In this document: piece by piece, positions 40,932 to 51,702 of the stretch
Layout: the number at the start of each line of letters is the position of its first letter
Numbering within the stretch: the first letter of the stretch is position 1
DNA from: Nocardioides humilatus
GTDB taxonomy: Bacteria; Actinomycetota; Actinomycetes; Propionibacteriales; Nocardioidaceae
DNA length: 64,000 nucleotides
Direction of reading: 5' to 3'
NCBI RefSeq assembly: GCF_008373755.1
Contig: NZ_VUJV01000001.1
Location: 1,241,685 to 1,305,684 of the forward strand
The notes under the pieces: generated by a model
What the model was told of the DNA's origin: nothing
Databases searched by the model: none
Seen by the model: only the letters and a program-made list of their open reading frames with translations
Made by a program: the position numbers and the translations under genes

Positions 40932-42917
40932 TCAGCCGACCGGGGTCAACGCCAGCGACCGCGATGCCCGGTCCGCCCAATAGGGCATGCCGGCGCGGCC
41001 GTAGAGATCACGCGCTGCCTCGAATCGCAGGCGCGCCTCTTCTTGATCGTCCTCGGCCAGCGCGACGCTGCCCGCGGCCGACTCGGCCATCGCCTGCCAG
41101 GCCGAGCTGGCGAACATCTGGCCGGTCTGGTGTGCGGCCGCAGCGTGGGTTCGGGCACCCTCGACATCCCCGACGAGGGCGTAGGCCTCGGCCGCCATCG
41201 GGTGCACCAGAGCGTTGCAGGGCGGGCAGTCCGCGTTGCGGACCGCGGCGGCAGCCGCCCCTCGCACCGCGTCGATGGCACGGTGCGCGTCGCCCTGCTC
41301 GAGAGCGGCGAACGTCTTCGTCGCGTAGATGCGCCCCCAGAGGTGCATTCCCATCGACGACACCGTGGCGATCGCCGACGCCTTGCGCAGGTAGGCCTCG
41401 GCCTCCTCGGGCGCACCCCGGCACACGGCCACCTCGGCGAGCCGCTGCAACGGCAGCGCACCCGAGCGGGAGTCGAGGGACAGGTTGAGGTCGACACTGC
41501 GCTCGAGACAACCAACGGCCTCGTCCCATCGAGCCTGGAGGAGCAGGCTCTCACCCAGGAGGCACCACCCGAACGCCTGCGCCCGCACCGCCGCCGACTC
41601 CTCCGCTCGGTCGATGACGCCGCGGGCGTAGCCCTCGACCGACGGCAGGAGGGCATCGCCGTAGAGGTGGAACTGGCCGATGCAGTGGTGGATCTCGTAG
41701 ACCCGCGCCAGCTGCCCGGGGCCGTCATCCTTGACCGCCATCCGCTCCAGCTCGGAGGTCATCCCCTCCCGCCAGGCACCGGTGAAGTGCGCGACGATCG
41801 CAGTCGCCTCGAGCGCCGCGGCGACGTCCTCGGACGTGCCGTCGACCGTCGCGGTGTCGAAGGCGCGCTCGGCGAAGTCGCGAGCAGCGACGAAGTCACC
41901 GGACTCCCACCCGTGATGAGCGTGGCTGCGCAGCAGCCGGCTCCGCTCGGCGGGATCCGGGTCAGGGGTCGCCGCGTCGGCGGCTGCCAAGCAGGTCGCT
42001 GCCTCGGCCGGGCGGTGGATCAGCAGCCACGCATCGGCCGTCTTGCGGTGGAGACGTCCCGCGTCTTCATCGCCGCCCGAGGTGATCGCGGTGCCGAACG
42101 CCTTCGCTGCCCCCGCTCCGTCGCCCGACAGCATCCGAAGATCACCGACGCGTTCCCACATCCCGGCGGCGAGCTCGGGCTCGATGCCTTGGCGCGACCG
42201 GAGCTCCTCGACGAGCTTCTCCGTCTCCGGCCCGGGCTCGGCCCCGAGCTCCTCGGCCAGCGTGGCGCGGAGCCGTTCGTAGGCGTGCAAGGCGTCGGCG
42301 CGGCGCCCGGCCAACGCGTTGAGCCGGATCAGGGTCGCGTGGTTGTCCTCGCGCAGCGGATCGGCATCGACCAGTCGGCGTACGACGTCGATGGCCGCAT
42401 CGATCGCACCGCCCGCCACCAGCAGCCCGGCGAGCTCCTCCAGTGCGGCCAGGTAGTGCAGGTGCACGGAGTCGTGCTCGGCGCTCGCCCAGTCCTCGTA
42501 GCGGTCCTCGGGGAGCAGGCCGGTGCGGTAGAGGTCGATCGCCCTCGTGTAGCTGTCGACGTCACGGTCGCGCCGGGCGGTGGCCACGGCCCGGTGGAAG
42601 TCGTCGAGGTCGACCTGGACGTCCCCACCCGCCAACCACACCAGGTTCGCGTCCGAACCGAGCACGTCGGCGCCGCCGACCTGCTCCAGCGCTCGGCGCA
42701 CCTCGTGCACGGCCTTGCGGAGGTTCGCCGCCCCGGCGGCCGCACCGAGGTCGGGCCACAGCACGTCGATGAGCTGCTCGCGGTGCAGCCGGTGTCCCGG
42801 CGCGAGGGCGAGGAGCTTGACCAGCCCCGCGGGCTTCCTCCGGCGCCATACCGCCGGGTCGACGGCACGCTCCGCGACCGAGACTGAGAAGCCACCGAGG
42901 ACCTCGATCCGGACCAT
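40932..42917 (-). CDS. SARP-type (BTAD) transcriptional activator with TPR-like C-terminus
   Basis: 661 residues. The N-terminus is an OmpR-like winged DNA-binding domain (MVRIEVLGGFSVSV, RRRKPAGLVKLLALAPGHRL, LWPD), followed by a bacterial transcriptional activator domain (about residues 95-245: VDLDDFHRAV, YRTGLLPEDRYEDWA, HAYERLRATLAEELGAEPGP) and about 400 residues of alpha-helical TPR-like repeats. No NB-ARC ATPase motif is visible, so it is a medium-sized SARP. The start at 42917 is favoured by GGTGGG upstream; ATG at 42920 is adjacent and a longer frame runs to 43076. It is divergent from the Calx-beta surface protein, whose promoter has SARP-style repeats. Confidence 0.88.
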   Translation of the reverse strand: MVRIEVLGGFSVSVAERAVDPAVWRRRKPAGLVKLLALAPGHRLHREQLIDVLWPDLGAAAGAANLRKAVHEVRRALEQVGGADVLGSDANLVWLAGGDVQVDLDDFHRAVATARRDRDVDSYTRAIDLYRTGLLPEDRYEDWASAEHDSVHLHYLAALEELAGLLVAGGAIDAAIDVVRRLVDADPLREDNHATLIRLNALAGRRADALHAYERLRATLAEELGAEPGPETEKLVEELRSRQGIEPELAAGMWERVGDLRMLSGDGAGAAKAFGTAITSGGDEDAGRLHRKTADAWLLIHRPAEAATCLAAADAATPDPDPAERSRLLRSHAHHGWESGDFVAARDFAERAFDTATVDGTSEDVAAALEATAIVAHFTGAWREGMTSELERMAVKDDGPGQLARVYEIHHCIGQFHLYGDALLPSVEGYARGVIDRAEESAAVRAQAFGWCLLGESLLLQARWDEAVGCLERSVDLNLSLDSRSGALPLQRLAEVAVCRGAPEEAEAYLRKASAIATVSSMGMHLWGRIYATKTFAALEQGDAHRAIDAVRGAAAAAVRNADCPPCNALVHPMAAEAYALVGDVEGARTHAAAAHQTGQMFASSAWQAMAESAAGSVALAEDDQEEARLRFEAARDLYGRAGMPYWADRASRSLALTPVG

Positions 42918-42971
42918 CATCACCCACCGTCCCTGGTCGCTGCCGACGATACGCCCCGACCGGTCCGCCGC

Positions 42972-43004
42972 GGGAACGTTCCGGGAACGCCGTCTCCCTA
43001 GGTT
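42972..43004 (+). promoter_or_regulatory. Probable SARP-activated leaderless promoter of the surface-protein gene
   Basis: Two heptamers GGGAACG (42972-42978 and 42983-42989) are spaced by 4 bp, an 11-bp period, as in known SARP targets. TAGGTT at 42999-43004 is a good -10 box, nine bases after the second heptamer, and the repeats cover the expected -35. The predicted transcription start falls on or next to the ATG at 43012, and no ribosome site is present, implying a leaderless mRNA. Confidence 0.6.
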
Positions 43005-43011
43005 CGATCCC

Positions 43012-46000
43012 ATGTCACTCGCTCGCTCTGCCCTCGCCGGGAGCCTCGCCACAGGCCTCGCCACGATCGGGCTCATCGCGCTGCCGGCGCCGGCGGCCCA
43101 CGCCCTCGCCGGCCACGTCTACGTCGCCGAGGGCGGCACCGACAGCGGGGCGTGCACGTCGGGCAGCCCGTGCGGCACGATGACGTACGCCCAGATGAAG
43201 GTCGCGGACGGCGGGACGATCCACGTCTCCGGCAGGATCGTTGACAACATCGACATCTGGTTCGGCAGCCTCACCATCACCGGCGCCGGCGCGGCGAGCC
43301 CGGCGATCCTCGACGGCTCCGGCCAGGTCGACCCCACGCTGGAAAACCGCCACACAACCGTCAGGCTCGACAACCTGCGCATCGAGGGCGGCTACGGCGC
43401 GATCGACAACCAGTACTCCGACCTGACCCTGACCGATGTGACGATCGGGCCCAATCCCGGGCCCAACCAAGGTGCCGGCATCTTCAATTACGAGGCCGAC
43501 GTGACTCTGATCCGCTCGACCATCACCGGCAACTCGGTCTCCTACCTCGGTGGCGCGATCTGGTCGGAAGGAGGCAACGGCGAGATCAGGATCATCGACA
43601 GCACCTTCTCGGACAACCATGCAACAGTCAACGGTGGCGCGATCGACGCCAACTGGACGCCTCTCTACGTCGTCCGGAGCACCTTCACCGGCAACTCGGC
43701 GCACAGGGGCGGCGCCATCAACGCCGATCACGTGACGGTGGTCGACAGCACCTTCTCCGGCAACAGCGGCGACTACGGGGGCGCGTTCTACTTCTGGGGT
43801 GATCACGCGCTGTCGAGCATCGTGGGCAGCACGATCTCCGGCAACCATTCGGAACTCGGCGCGACCGTCCACACCGACGGCGCGACGGTCACGTTGGCCG
43901 GCAACATCATCGCCGACAACACCTCCGATAACCGCTACCCCTCCTGCAAAACGATCTACTCCGGTACGTTCGTGTCGGCGGGCTACAACCTGACCGACGA
44001 AGACTCGGCCGTGTGCGCACTGACGCACGGCACCGACCGGACCAACACCTCTCCGGGCCTCGGGCCGCTCCAGGACAACGGCGGTCCGACGCTGACGATG
44101 CTGCCCTCGGGAGCCGGCGCCGAGCGCGTGATCCCGACAGGGACGACACTTCACGGTGTCGACGTGTGCGACGGCCCCGACCAGCGGGGCCGGCTCCGGC
44201 CCCAGCCGGGGTTCGCGGCGTGTGTGTCGGGTGCGACGGAGCCGGGGAGCACCTCGGCCGAGGCTCCGCAGTTCACCAGCGCCTCCTCGGCGACGGTCAA
44301 CTCGGGCACCGCAATGAACCTGCCCGTGGCAGCGACCGGCCTGCCCACCCCGGCCCTGAGCGCGACCGGCCTCCCGAACGGGGTGGTCTTCACCGACCAC
44401 GGCGACGGGACCGGGGCGCTGACCGGGTCGACGACGCTGTCGGGCACGCACTCGATCACCTTGACCGCCACGACGGGCTACCTCTCGGAGGCCGTCCAGA
44501 CCTTCGACCTCCAGGTCCTCCCGCCGCCAACCGTGTCCGTCAACGACGTCACCGTGACCGAGGGCCACAGCGGCACGAAGAACGCGACCTTCACCCTGAC
44601 CCGCACGGGGTCGACGACCGGCACCTCCTCGGTCAAGGTCGCGACCAGCGACGGCACCGCGACCGCGGGCGCCGACTACACGGCCGTCCCCCTCACCACG
44701 GTCGGCTTCTCCGCCGGCCAGACCACCCGCACCGTGAACGTCACCATCACCGGCGACACCGTCATCGAGCCCAACGAGAGGCTCACCCTGAAGCTCAGCG
44801 CGCCGGTCCGGGCGACCATCGGCGACGCGACCGGTGCTGCGACCCTCACCAACGATGACGCCTCCGTGTCGGTCGACGACGTCACGCTGGCCGAGGGCGA
44901 CAGCGGCACCCAGAACGCCACCTTCACCCTCACCCGCACCGGCGCGACCGTCGGCGCCGCGTCGGTCAAGGTGGCGACCGCCAACGGCACCGCGACGGCG
45001 GGCTCCGACTACACCGCGCTGCCGCTCACGACCGTGAGCTTCGCCGCTGGCCAGACCACCAGGACCGTGAACGTCACCATCACCGGCGACACCGTCATCG
45101 AGCCCGACGAGACGCTCACGTTGAACCTCAGGTCCCCCACCAACACCACCATCGGCGACGCCAGCGGCACCGCCACCCTCACCAACGACGACTCCGGATC
45201 CCTCGCGGTGGGCGACATCACCCTCGCCGAGGGCAACACCGGCACCAAGAACGCCACCTTCACCGTCACCCGGTCCGGTGCGTCCGGCGGCACCGCGTCG
45301 GTCAAGGCGGCGACCGCCAATGGCACCGCGACCGCGGGCTCCGACTACACCGCGCTGCCGCTCACGACCGTGAGCTTCGCCGCCGGCCAGACCACCAGGA
45401 CCGTGCAGGTCACCATCACCGGCGACACCGTCATCGAGCCGAACGAGATCCTCACCCTGAACCTCAGCGCCGCGACCGGCGCGACAATCAGCGACGCCAC
45501 CGGCACCGCCACGCTCACCAACGACGACTCCGCCTTCAGCGTGGACGACGTCACCGCGCTCGAGGGCAACAGCGGGACCACGACCGCGGTATTCACCCTC
45601 ACGCGCGTCGGCTCGCTCGACGCCGCGGCGTCGGTCGACGTCGCGACCGCCAACGGCTCGGCGACCGCCGGCACGGACTACGCCGTACTGGCGACCACGA
45701 CGGTCGCCTTCGCGGCCGGTCAGGCGACGAGGACCGTTTCCCTCCCGATCACCGGCGACACCGCGGTCGAGGCCGACGAGACGTTCGCCCTGAACCTGAC
45801 GAACCCGGTCGGTGCGACCGTCGCCGACCCGAGCGGCACAGGGACTATCAGCAACGACGACTTCGCCTACGTGGCAGTCGACGACGTCGTGGTCAGGGAA
45901 GGCATGACCGGCACCAAGACCGCCACGTTTACCCTCACGCGTTCGGGGAGGACGGCTGGCACCTCTTCGGTGAAGGTCGCCACTGCTGGTGCGACGGCGA

Positions 46001-47223
46001 CCGCAGGGAGCGACTTCACTGCCCTGCCGCTGACCACCGTGAGCTTCGCGGCCGGACAGACCTCGAGGACTGTCGCTGTCGTCATCCGGGGCGACGACGT
46101 GGTGGAGAACGATGAGACTCTGCAACTGAACCTCAGTGCTGCCCTCGGGGCAACGATCATCGACTCCAGCGGCAAGGCGACGATCGTCAACGACGACAAG
46201 GCGTGGGTGTCGGTCGGCGACGTGGAGGTCACGGAAGGCAACTCCGGGACGACCAACGTCACCTTCACCCTGACGCGCAGCCAAAGCCTGAGCCAGCCGT
46301 CGTCCGTCGACGTCGAGACCTGGGACGACACGGCGATCGCCGGGTCTGACTACGTCGCGCTGCCGCCGACGACCATCACCTTCGCCGCGGGCGAGGCCAC
46401 GAAGTCGGTGGTGGTCGCGGTCAAGGGTGACACCGCCAACGAATCCAACGAGACGTTCAGCCTGGAGCTCACCAACGAGGTCGGCGCCGTCCTCGGCGAC
46501 ACGAGCGGCACGGCCACGATCGTCGACAACGAAGGACCGCCCGAGGCGGCACCCACGACGTTCTTCTCGATCGACGACGCAGCGGTCGAGGAAGGCAATG
46601 CCGGCGGAACCCCCATCGTCGCGACCATCACTCGCACCGGCGACGTCTCCGGCGCGTCGTCCGTCAGGGTGGGATCGGGCAACTACTCGGCCGACCAGTC
46701 CGACTACAACCCGGTGAACACGACGGTCAGCTTTGCTGCCGGTGAGCGCACCAAGACGGTCACCGCCACCGTCCTGGGCGACGCCGCGGCCGAGGAGGAT
46801 GAGTCCTTCACCCTCGTGCTGTACGGCGCCGCCAACGGGGTCGCGTCCGATCCACTGAGCGTCCTGACCATCCTCACCGACGACTTCACCTCCGTCGGAG
46901 TCCTGGACACGGCCCTCGCTGAGGGGGAGACGGGCGTGCAGGCCGTCACCTTCACACTGACCCGCTCCGGCTCACTGGCGGCTGCTTCCTCGGTCTATGT
47001 CGCGACCAACGGCGGCACGGCGACCGCGGGGACCGACTACGTCGCGAAGGCAGCGACCGTGATCACCTTCAACCCGGGCCAGGCCACGAAGACGGTGACG
47101 GTCAACATCAACAGCGACACCGCGGTCGAGCCGCACGAGACGTTCCGGCTCTACGTGAGCCCCCACTCCGGCGCGACCGTCAGCGACGACTTCGGTGTCG
47201 CGACGATCCTCAACGACGACTGA
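43012..47223 (+). CDS. Secreted surface protein: beta-helix, Ig-like domain and eight Calx-beta repeats
   Basis: 1403 residues. A signal peptide (cleavage near AAHALA) is followed by a right-handed beta-helix region (about 34-400) with repeated STFSDN/STITGN rungs and paired cysteines, an Ig-like putative domain (about 420-505, FTSASSATVNSGTAMNL), then eight tandem Calx-beta domains of about 112 residues each, recognisable by xVDDVxxxEGxSGT, a TATAGSDY loop and a closing GTATLTNDD. Calx-beta domains bind calcium and occur in adhesins. No LPXTG anchor or C-terminal membrane helix is present, so retention is unexplained. A tandem paralogue follows at 47428. Expression is probably controlled by the divergent SARP. 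Confidence 0.93.
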   Translation: MSLARSALAGSLATGLATIGLIALPAPAAHALAGHVYVAEGGTDSGACTSGSPCGTMTYAQMKVADGGTIHVSGRIVDNIDIWFGSLTITGAGAASPAILDGSGQVDPTLENRHTTVRLDNLRIEGGYGAIDNQYSDLTLTDVTIGPNPGPNQGAGIFNYEADVTLIRSTITGNSVSYLGGAIWSEGGNGEIRIIDSTFSDNHATVNGGAIDANWTPLYVVRSTFTGNSAHRGGAINADHVTVVDSTFSGNSGDYGGAFYFWGDHALSSIVGSTISGNHSELGATVHTDGATVTLAGNIIADNTSDNRYPSCKTIYSGTFVSAGYNLTDEDSAVCALTHGTDRTNTSPGLGPLQDNGGPTLTMLPSGAGAERVIPTGTTLHGVDVCDGPDQRGRLRPQPGFAACVSGATEPGSTSAEAPQFTSASSATVNSGTAMNLPVAATGLPTPALSATGLPNGVVFTDHGDGTGALTGSTTLSGTHSITLTATTGYLSEAVQTFDLQVLPPPTVSVNDVTVTEGHSGTKNATFTLTRTGSTTGTSSVKVATSDGTATAGADYTAVPLTTVGFSAGQTTRTVNVTITGDTVIEPNERLTLKLSAPVRATIGDATGAATLTNDDASVSVDDVTLAEGDSGTQNATFTLTRTGATVGAASVKVATANGTATAGSDYTALPLTTVSFAAGQTTRTVNVTITGDTVIEPDETLTLNLRSPTNTTIGDASGTATLTNDDSGSLAVGDITLAEGNTGTKNATFTVTRSGASGGTASVKAATANGTATAGSDYTALPLTTVSFAAGQTTRTVQVTITGDTVIEPNEILTLNLSAATGATISDATGTATLTNDDSAFSVDDVTALEGNSGTTTAVFTLTRVGSLDAAASVDVATANGSATAGTDYAVLATTTVAFAAGQATRTVSLPITGDTAVEADETFALNLTNPVGATVADPSGTGTISNDDFAYVAVDDVVVREGMTGTKTATFTLTRSGRTAGTSSVKVATAGATATAGSDFTALPLTTVSFAAGQTSRTVAVVIRGDDVVENDETLQLNLSAALGATIIDSSGKATIVNDDKAWVSVGDVEVTEGNSGTTNVTFTLTRSQSLSQPSSVDVETWDDTAIAGSDYVALPPTTITFAAGEATKSVVVAVKGDTANESNETFSLELTNEVGAVLGDTSGTATIVDNEGPPEAAPTTFFSIDDAAVEEGNAGGTPIVATITRTGDVSGASSVRVGSGNYSADQSDYNPVNTTVSFAAGERTKTVTATVLGDAAAEEDESFTLVLYGAANGVASDPLSVLTILTDDFTSVGVLDTALAEGETGVQAVTFTLTRSGSLAAASSVYVATNGGTATAGTDYVAKAATVITFNPGQATKTVTVNINSDTAVEPHETFRLYVSPHSGATVSDDFGVATILNDD

Positions 47224-47282
47224 GAGTGCAGCGGATCCTCAGAGGCTGGGCAGGTCCCGACGGCGCTGATCGGCAGGGATCG

Positions 47283-47369
47283 GATCAACCTGTGGTTGAT
47301 CGGATGACCGCCGTTGTCCGGTGCGGCAAACCTTTCGCGGAACCCGCGTCGCGCGCTCCCGCGCGGGAG
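47283..47369. promoter_or_regulatory. Palindromes between the two Calx-beta genes
   Basis: The 204-bp gap holds GATCAACC-TGT-GGTTGATC (47283-47301), a perfect 8-bp-arm hairpin or operator 60 bp after the first gene, and the 14-bp palindrome CTCCCGCGCGGGAG (47356-47369). TAGCGT at 47370-47375 is a possible -10 for the second gene. The first may terminate the upstream transcript and the second may bind a regulator. The GGGAACG repeats of the first gene's promoter are not present. Confidence 0.45.
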
Positions 47370-47427
47370 TAGCGTCGAGGCCGTCTCGCGACCCCCCTCG
47401 TGAGCTCCCCCCGAAGCAGGTCCCCCG

Positions 47428-50400
47428 ATGCTGAAGTCATCCCTCCGCGCCACCCTCGCCGGCAGCCTGAGCGCGATCGGGCTCGCCGCGTTGCCAGCGC
47501 CACCGGCCCACGCTGCCACCACCCACTTCTACGTAGCCGAGGGCGGCACCGACTCGGGCACGTGCGCATCGGTCGCCAGTCCGTGCCTCACGGTGAGCTA
47601 CGCGCTGGCGCTGGTCGAGCATGAAGCGACGGTCCACGTTTCGGGCACGATCCACGACGAGATCTTCATCAGTGGCCTCCAATACAGCACCGTCATCACC
47701 GGCGAGGACGCAGCGTCGCCGGCGGTCCTCGACGGCGCTGGCAGCTTCACCGTGGTGTCGAGAACTGGGGGGGCTCTACGGTGCTGCGGGACCTGGTCAT
47801 CGACAACGGCCAAGCCAACACCGCTGGCAGCGTGGGCGGTGGCATCTTCAACGTCGGCGAGATGACGCTGGAGGACGTGACGGTCTCCGACAGCGAGGCC
47901 AACTCGGGGGGCGGGATCTACAACACCGGCGACCTGACCCTGATCCGCAGCCTCGTGGCAGGCAACAACGCGACCTACATGTACGGCGGAGGCGGCATCT
48001 ACCAAGGGGCCGACGACGGCGTCCTCACCCTGATCGACAGCACGGTGTCCGACAACGACGCTCCCAACGGCTCCGGCGGCGGCATCAACGGCTTGTTCCT
48101 CCAGGGTCCGGTCCGGATCTACCGGAGCACCATCTCCGGCAACCACGCTTTCGGGACGGGGGGCATCGTGGCCAGCGACCTCGTGATGAACGGGAGCACG
48201 GTGTCCGGCAACACGTCCGGGGGCGGTGCCACCGCACTCGAGGCCGTCATCGGCAGCGCCACGATCGTCAACAGCACGATCGCGGGCAACGGCAACAGCA
48301 ACTCAGCGCTCGCCACCGATCGGGCGACCGTCACCATCGGCAACTCGATCGTCGCCGACAACCCCGGCGGCAACTGTGGCGGCGACCTCGATTTCGTCTC
48401 GGTCGGCTACAACATCACTGACTCCAACGGCGTGGCGTGCGGGATCACCCAGTCCTCGGACCGCGTCAACACGAGCCCCGGTCTCGGCCCCCTGCAGGAC
48501 AACGGCGGACCGACTCTCACCATGCTGCCCTCCGGCGCGGGCGCCCTCCGCGTCGTACCCCGGTTGACCACTTTGGCCGGCATCTCCGTGTGCCCGGGCT
48601 ACGACCAGCGCCTTCGCGCGCGACCGCAACCGGGCCAGACCAAGTGCGCGGCCGGCGCCGTCGAGCCCGGCGCGACGGTCGGGGTCCCCCCGGCGATCAC
48701 CAGTTCCTCGTCGGCGACTGTCGACATCGGCACTGCCTTCACAGTCCCGGTCACCACTTCCGGCACCCCGGTCCCGATCCTGTCGGCAACCGGACTGCCG
48801 GCCGGGGTGACCTTCACCGACAACGGCAACGGCACCGGCACGATCGCGGGCACTTCGTCAGCGGCCGGCAACCACGTGCTCACGCTCCACGCCTGGAACG
48901 GCACCGATCCGCCGGCCGAGGAGACCTTCACCCTGACGGTCCGGCCGTTGCCGACCATCGCGGTCGACGACGTCACCCAGGTGGAGGGCAACGCCGGGAC
49001 CTCGACGCTGACCTTCACACTCACCAGGAGCGGTCCGACCCACCGGAGTGCGACCGTGAAGGTCGCGACCGTGGCCGGCACGGCGGCTGCAGGAAGCGAC
49101 TTCACCGCGGTACCGCTCACCACCGTCACCTTCGCCGTCGGACAGACCACCCGCACCGTGGATGTCGACGTCACGGGGGACACCGAGATCGAGCCCAACG
49201 AAACCTTCAAGCTGCACCTCAGCGCCCCGGTGCGGGCGACCATCAGCGACGCCGACGGCACCGCCACCCTGACCAACGACGACTCCGCGACCCTGGCCGT
49301 CGATGACATCAGCCTGGCGGAGGGCAACAGCGGAACGGCGACGGCGACCTTCACCCTCACCCGGAGTGGAGCAACCGGAGGCACGTCCTCGGTCAAGGTC
49401 GCGACCGTGGACGGCACCGCCACCGCCGGCAGCGACTACACGGCGGTGCCCCTCACGACGGTGAGCTTCGCCGCCGGGCAGGCCACCCGGACGGTCAACG
49501 TCGACGTCACCGGCGACACCGCGATCGAGCCCAACGAGACCTTCCGGCTCCACCTCAGCGCCCCGGTGCGCGCGACCATCAGCGACGCCGACGGCACGGC
49601 GACGATCACCAACGACGACTCCGCGAGCACCTCGGTTAACGACGTCACCGTTGCCGAGGGCGACAGCGGTACGACGACCGCGACCTTCACTCTTACCCGG
49701 TCGGGCGCGACCGGCTCGCCGGCGTCGGTGAAGGTCGCTACGGTCGGCGGGACGGCGACCGCCGGCACCGACTACGTCGCCGTACCGCTGACCACCGTGA
49801 GCTTCGCGGTCGGGCAGAGCACCCGCACGGTCAACGTCACCATCAACGGCGACACCGCGATCGAGCCCGACGAGACCTTCAACCTGATCCTCAGCGCTCC
49901 CGTGGGCACGACGATCTCGGACAACTCCGGCACCGCCACGATCACCAACGACGAGGTCGTGCTCGCGGTCGACGACGTGAGCGTCGTCGAGGGCGACAGC
50001 GGCACGGCGAGCGCGGTGTTCACCCTGACCCGCAGCGGCGGCACTGCTGGCACCTCGTCAGTCAAGGTCGCGACCGCCAACGGCACCGCTACCGCCGGCA
50101 CGGACTACACGGCGGTCCCGCTGACCACCGTCACCTTCACGCCCGGGCAGACCACAAAGACGGTCACCGTGTCCGTCACGGGTGACGCCGAGGTCGAGGC
50201 GAGCGAGACCCTCCGCCTCAACCTGAGCGCGCCCGTCGGCGCGACGATCGGCGATGCGAGCGGCACGGCGACGATCGTCAACGACGACGCTGCCTACATC
50301 GCCGTGGACGACGCGGTGGTCGTCGAGGGCAGCAGCGGCACCAAGTCGATCACGTTCACGCTGACTCGGTCCGGTCGCACGGGCGGCACCTCTTCGGTGA

Positions 50401-51647
50401 AGGTCGCCACGGCCAACGACACCGCGACCGCCGGCAGCGACTACACCGCGCTCCCCCCCACCGTGGTGAGCTTCGCGGCAGGGCAGACGACGCGATCGGT
50501 GACCGTCACCGTCCAGGGCGACACGGCGATCGAGGACGACGAGACGTTGAAGCTCAACCTCAGTGTCCCCGTCCGGGCCACCATCATCGACACCAGCGCG
50601 ACGGCGACGATCCTCACCGACGACGGCGCATCGGTGTCCGTCGGCGACGCGAAGGTCACGGAGGGCAACGCCGGCACCACGGCGCTGACGTTCACGCTGA
50701 CTCGCAGCCTCAGCCTGGACGGCACTGCGTCGGTCGACGTCGCGACCGCCAACGGCACCGCGACCGCCGGCTCCGACTACGTCGCCCTCGCCCCGGCCAC
50801 GGTGACCTTCAGCGACGGCGAGGCGACGAAGTCCGTCGTCGTCCAGGTCAAGGGGGACGCCGTCGCCGAGTCCAACGAGACCTTCAAGCTGACGCTCACC
50901 GGGGTCGACGTCTTCGTCGCCGACGCGGAGGCCACCGGGACGATCGTGGACAACGAGGGCCCGATCGAGGCTGCCCCGTCGACGTACTTCTCCGTCGACG
51001 ACCCCTTCGCCGAGGAGGGCAATGTCGGGGGATCCACGGCACTTGCCACGATCACTCGTTCCGGTGACGTCTCGGGCGCCTCCTCGGTCCACGTCACGAC
51101 GATCGACGGCTCGACCGATCAATACGACTTCGACCCGGTCGACACCACCGTGACCTTCACCGCCGGCCAGACGACGAAGACCGTGCCGATCACGATCTTC
51201 GGCGACACCTACCCCGAGGAGTTCGAGGCCTTCGGCATCGCGCTTTCGGCGCCGGTGGGCGGCGTGGTCTCCGACGACCTCGGCTTCGGGGTCATCCTCA
51301 ACGACGACCTCGCCTCCATCGGGGTCCAGGACGCCGCGGTCGTCGAGGGTGACGCGGGCACCAAGACCGTCATCGTGACCTTGACGCGCAGCGGCAGCAC
51401 CGGCGGCACGTCGGACCTGGTCGTCACCACGGCGAGCGGTACGGCGACCGCAGGCTCGGACTTCGTCACCAAGGCCGCGACGATCGTGACGTTCAGCCCC
51501 GGTCAGACCACCCGAACGGTGGTGCTGACGGTCAAGGGAGACCCCACGGTCGAACCGACCGAGACGTTCAAGCTCAACCTTTCCGATCCGATGGGCGGCA
51601 CCATCGTGGACACGTTCGGCCTCGTCAGCATCATCAACGACGACTGA
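47428..51647 (+). pseudogene. Second Calx-beta surface protein, split by a frameshift
   Basis: Tandem paralogue of the preceding gene with the same order: signal peptide (MLKSSLRATLAGSLSAIG, cleavage near AHAA), beta-helix region, Ig-like domain and eight Calx-beta repeats, about 1400 residues if intact. The first frame runs 47428-47865 but turns to nonsense after about 47760. The continuation (VENWGGSTVLRDLVIDNG onwards) is in another frame to 51647. The break falls between about 47745 and 47774, next to a run of seven G (47767-47773); adding one G, or removing two bases in GTGGTGTC just before it, restores one frame. The rest of the gene is undamaged, so sequencing error, phase variation or a very recent mutation are all possible. 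Confidence 0.85.
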
Positions 51648-51669
51648 GAGGCGCCGACGGGCAGGCTCA

Positions 51670-51687
51670 GCCCGGGCGACCCCGGGC
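51670..51687. terminator. Bidirectional hairpin between convergent genes
   Basis: GCCCGGG-CGAC-CCCGGGC, a 7-bp perfect GC stem with a 4-nt loop, lies in the 55-bp gap between the stop of the second Calx-beta gene (51647) and the stop of the convergent secreted-protein gene (51703). Confidence 0.6.
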
Positions 51688-51702
51688 GCGAACGGCCGCG
51701 GC

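Noticed and set aside
43015-46284. 1089-codon open frame on the minus strand opposite the first Calx-beta gene
   Set aside because: It is the antisense shadow of a repetitive, codon-biased gene; it has no recognisable domains and the plus-strand protein is unambiguous.
47745-47774. Programmed ribosomal frameshifting in the second Calx-beta gene
   Set aside because: No slippery heptamer with a downstream structure was identified and the intact paralogue uses a single frame; mutation, error or phase variation are simpler.
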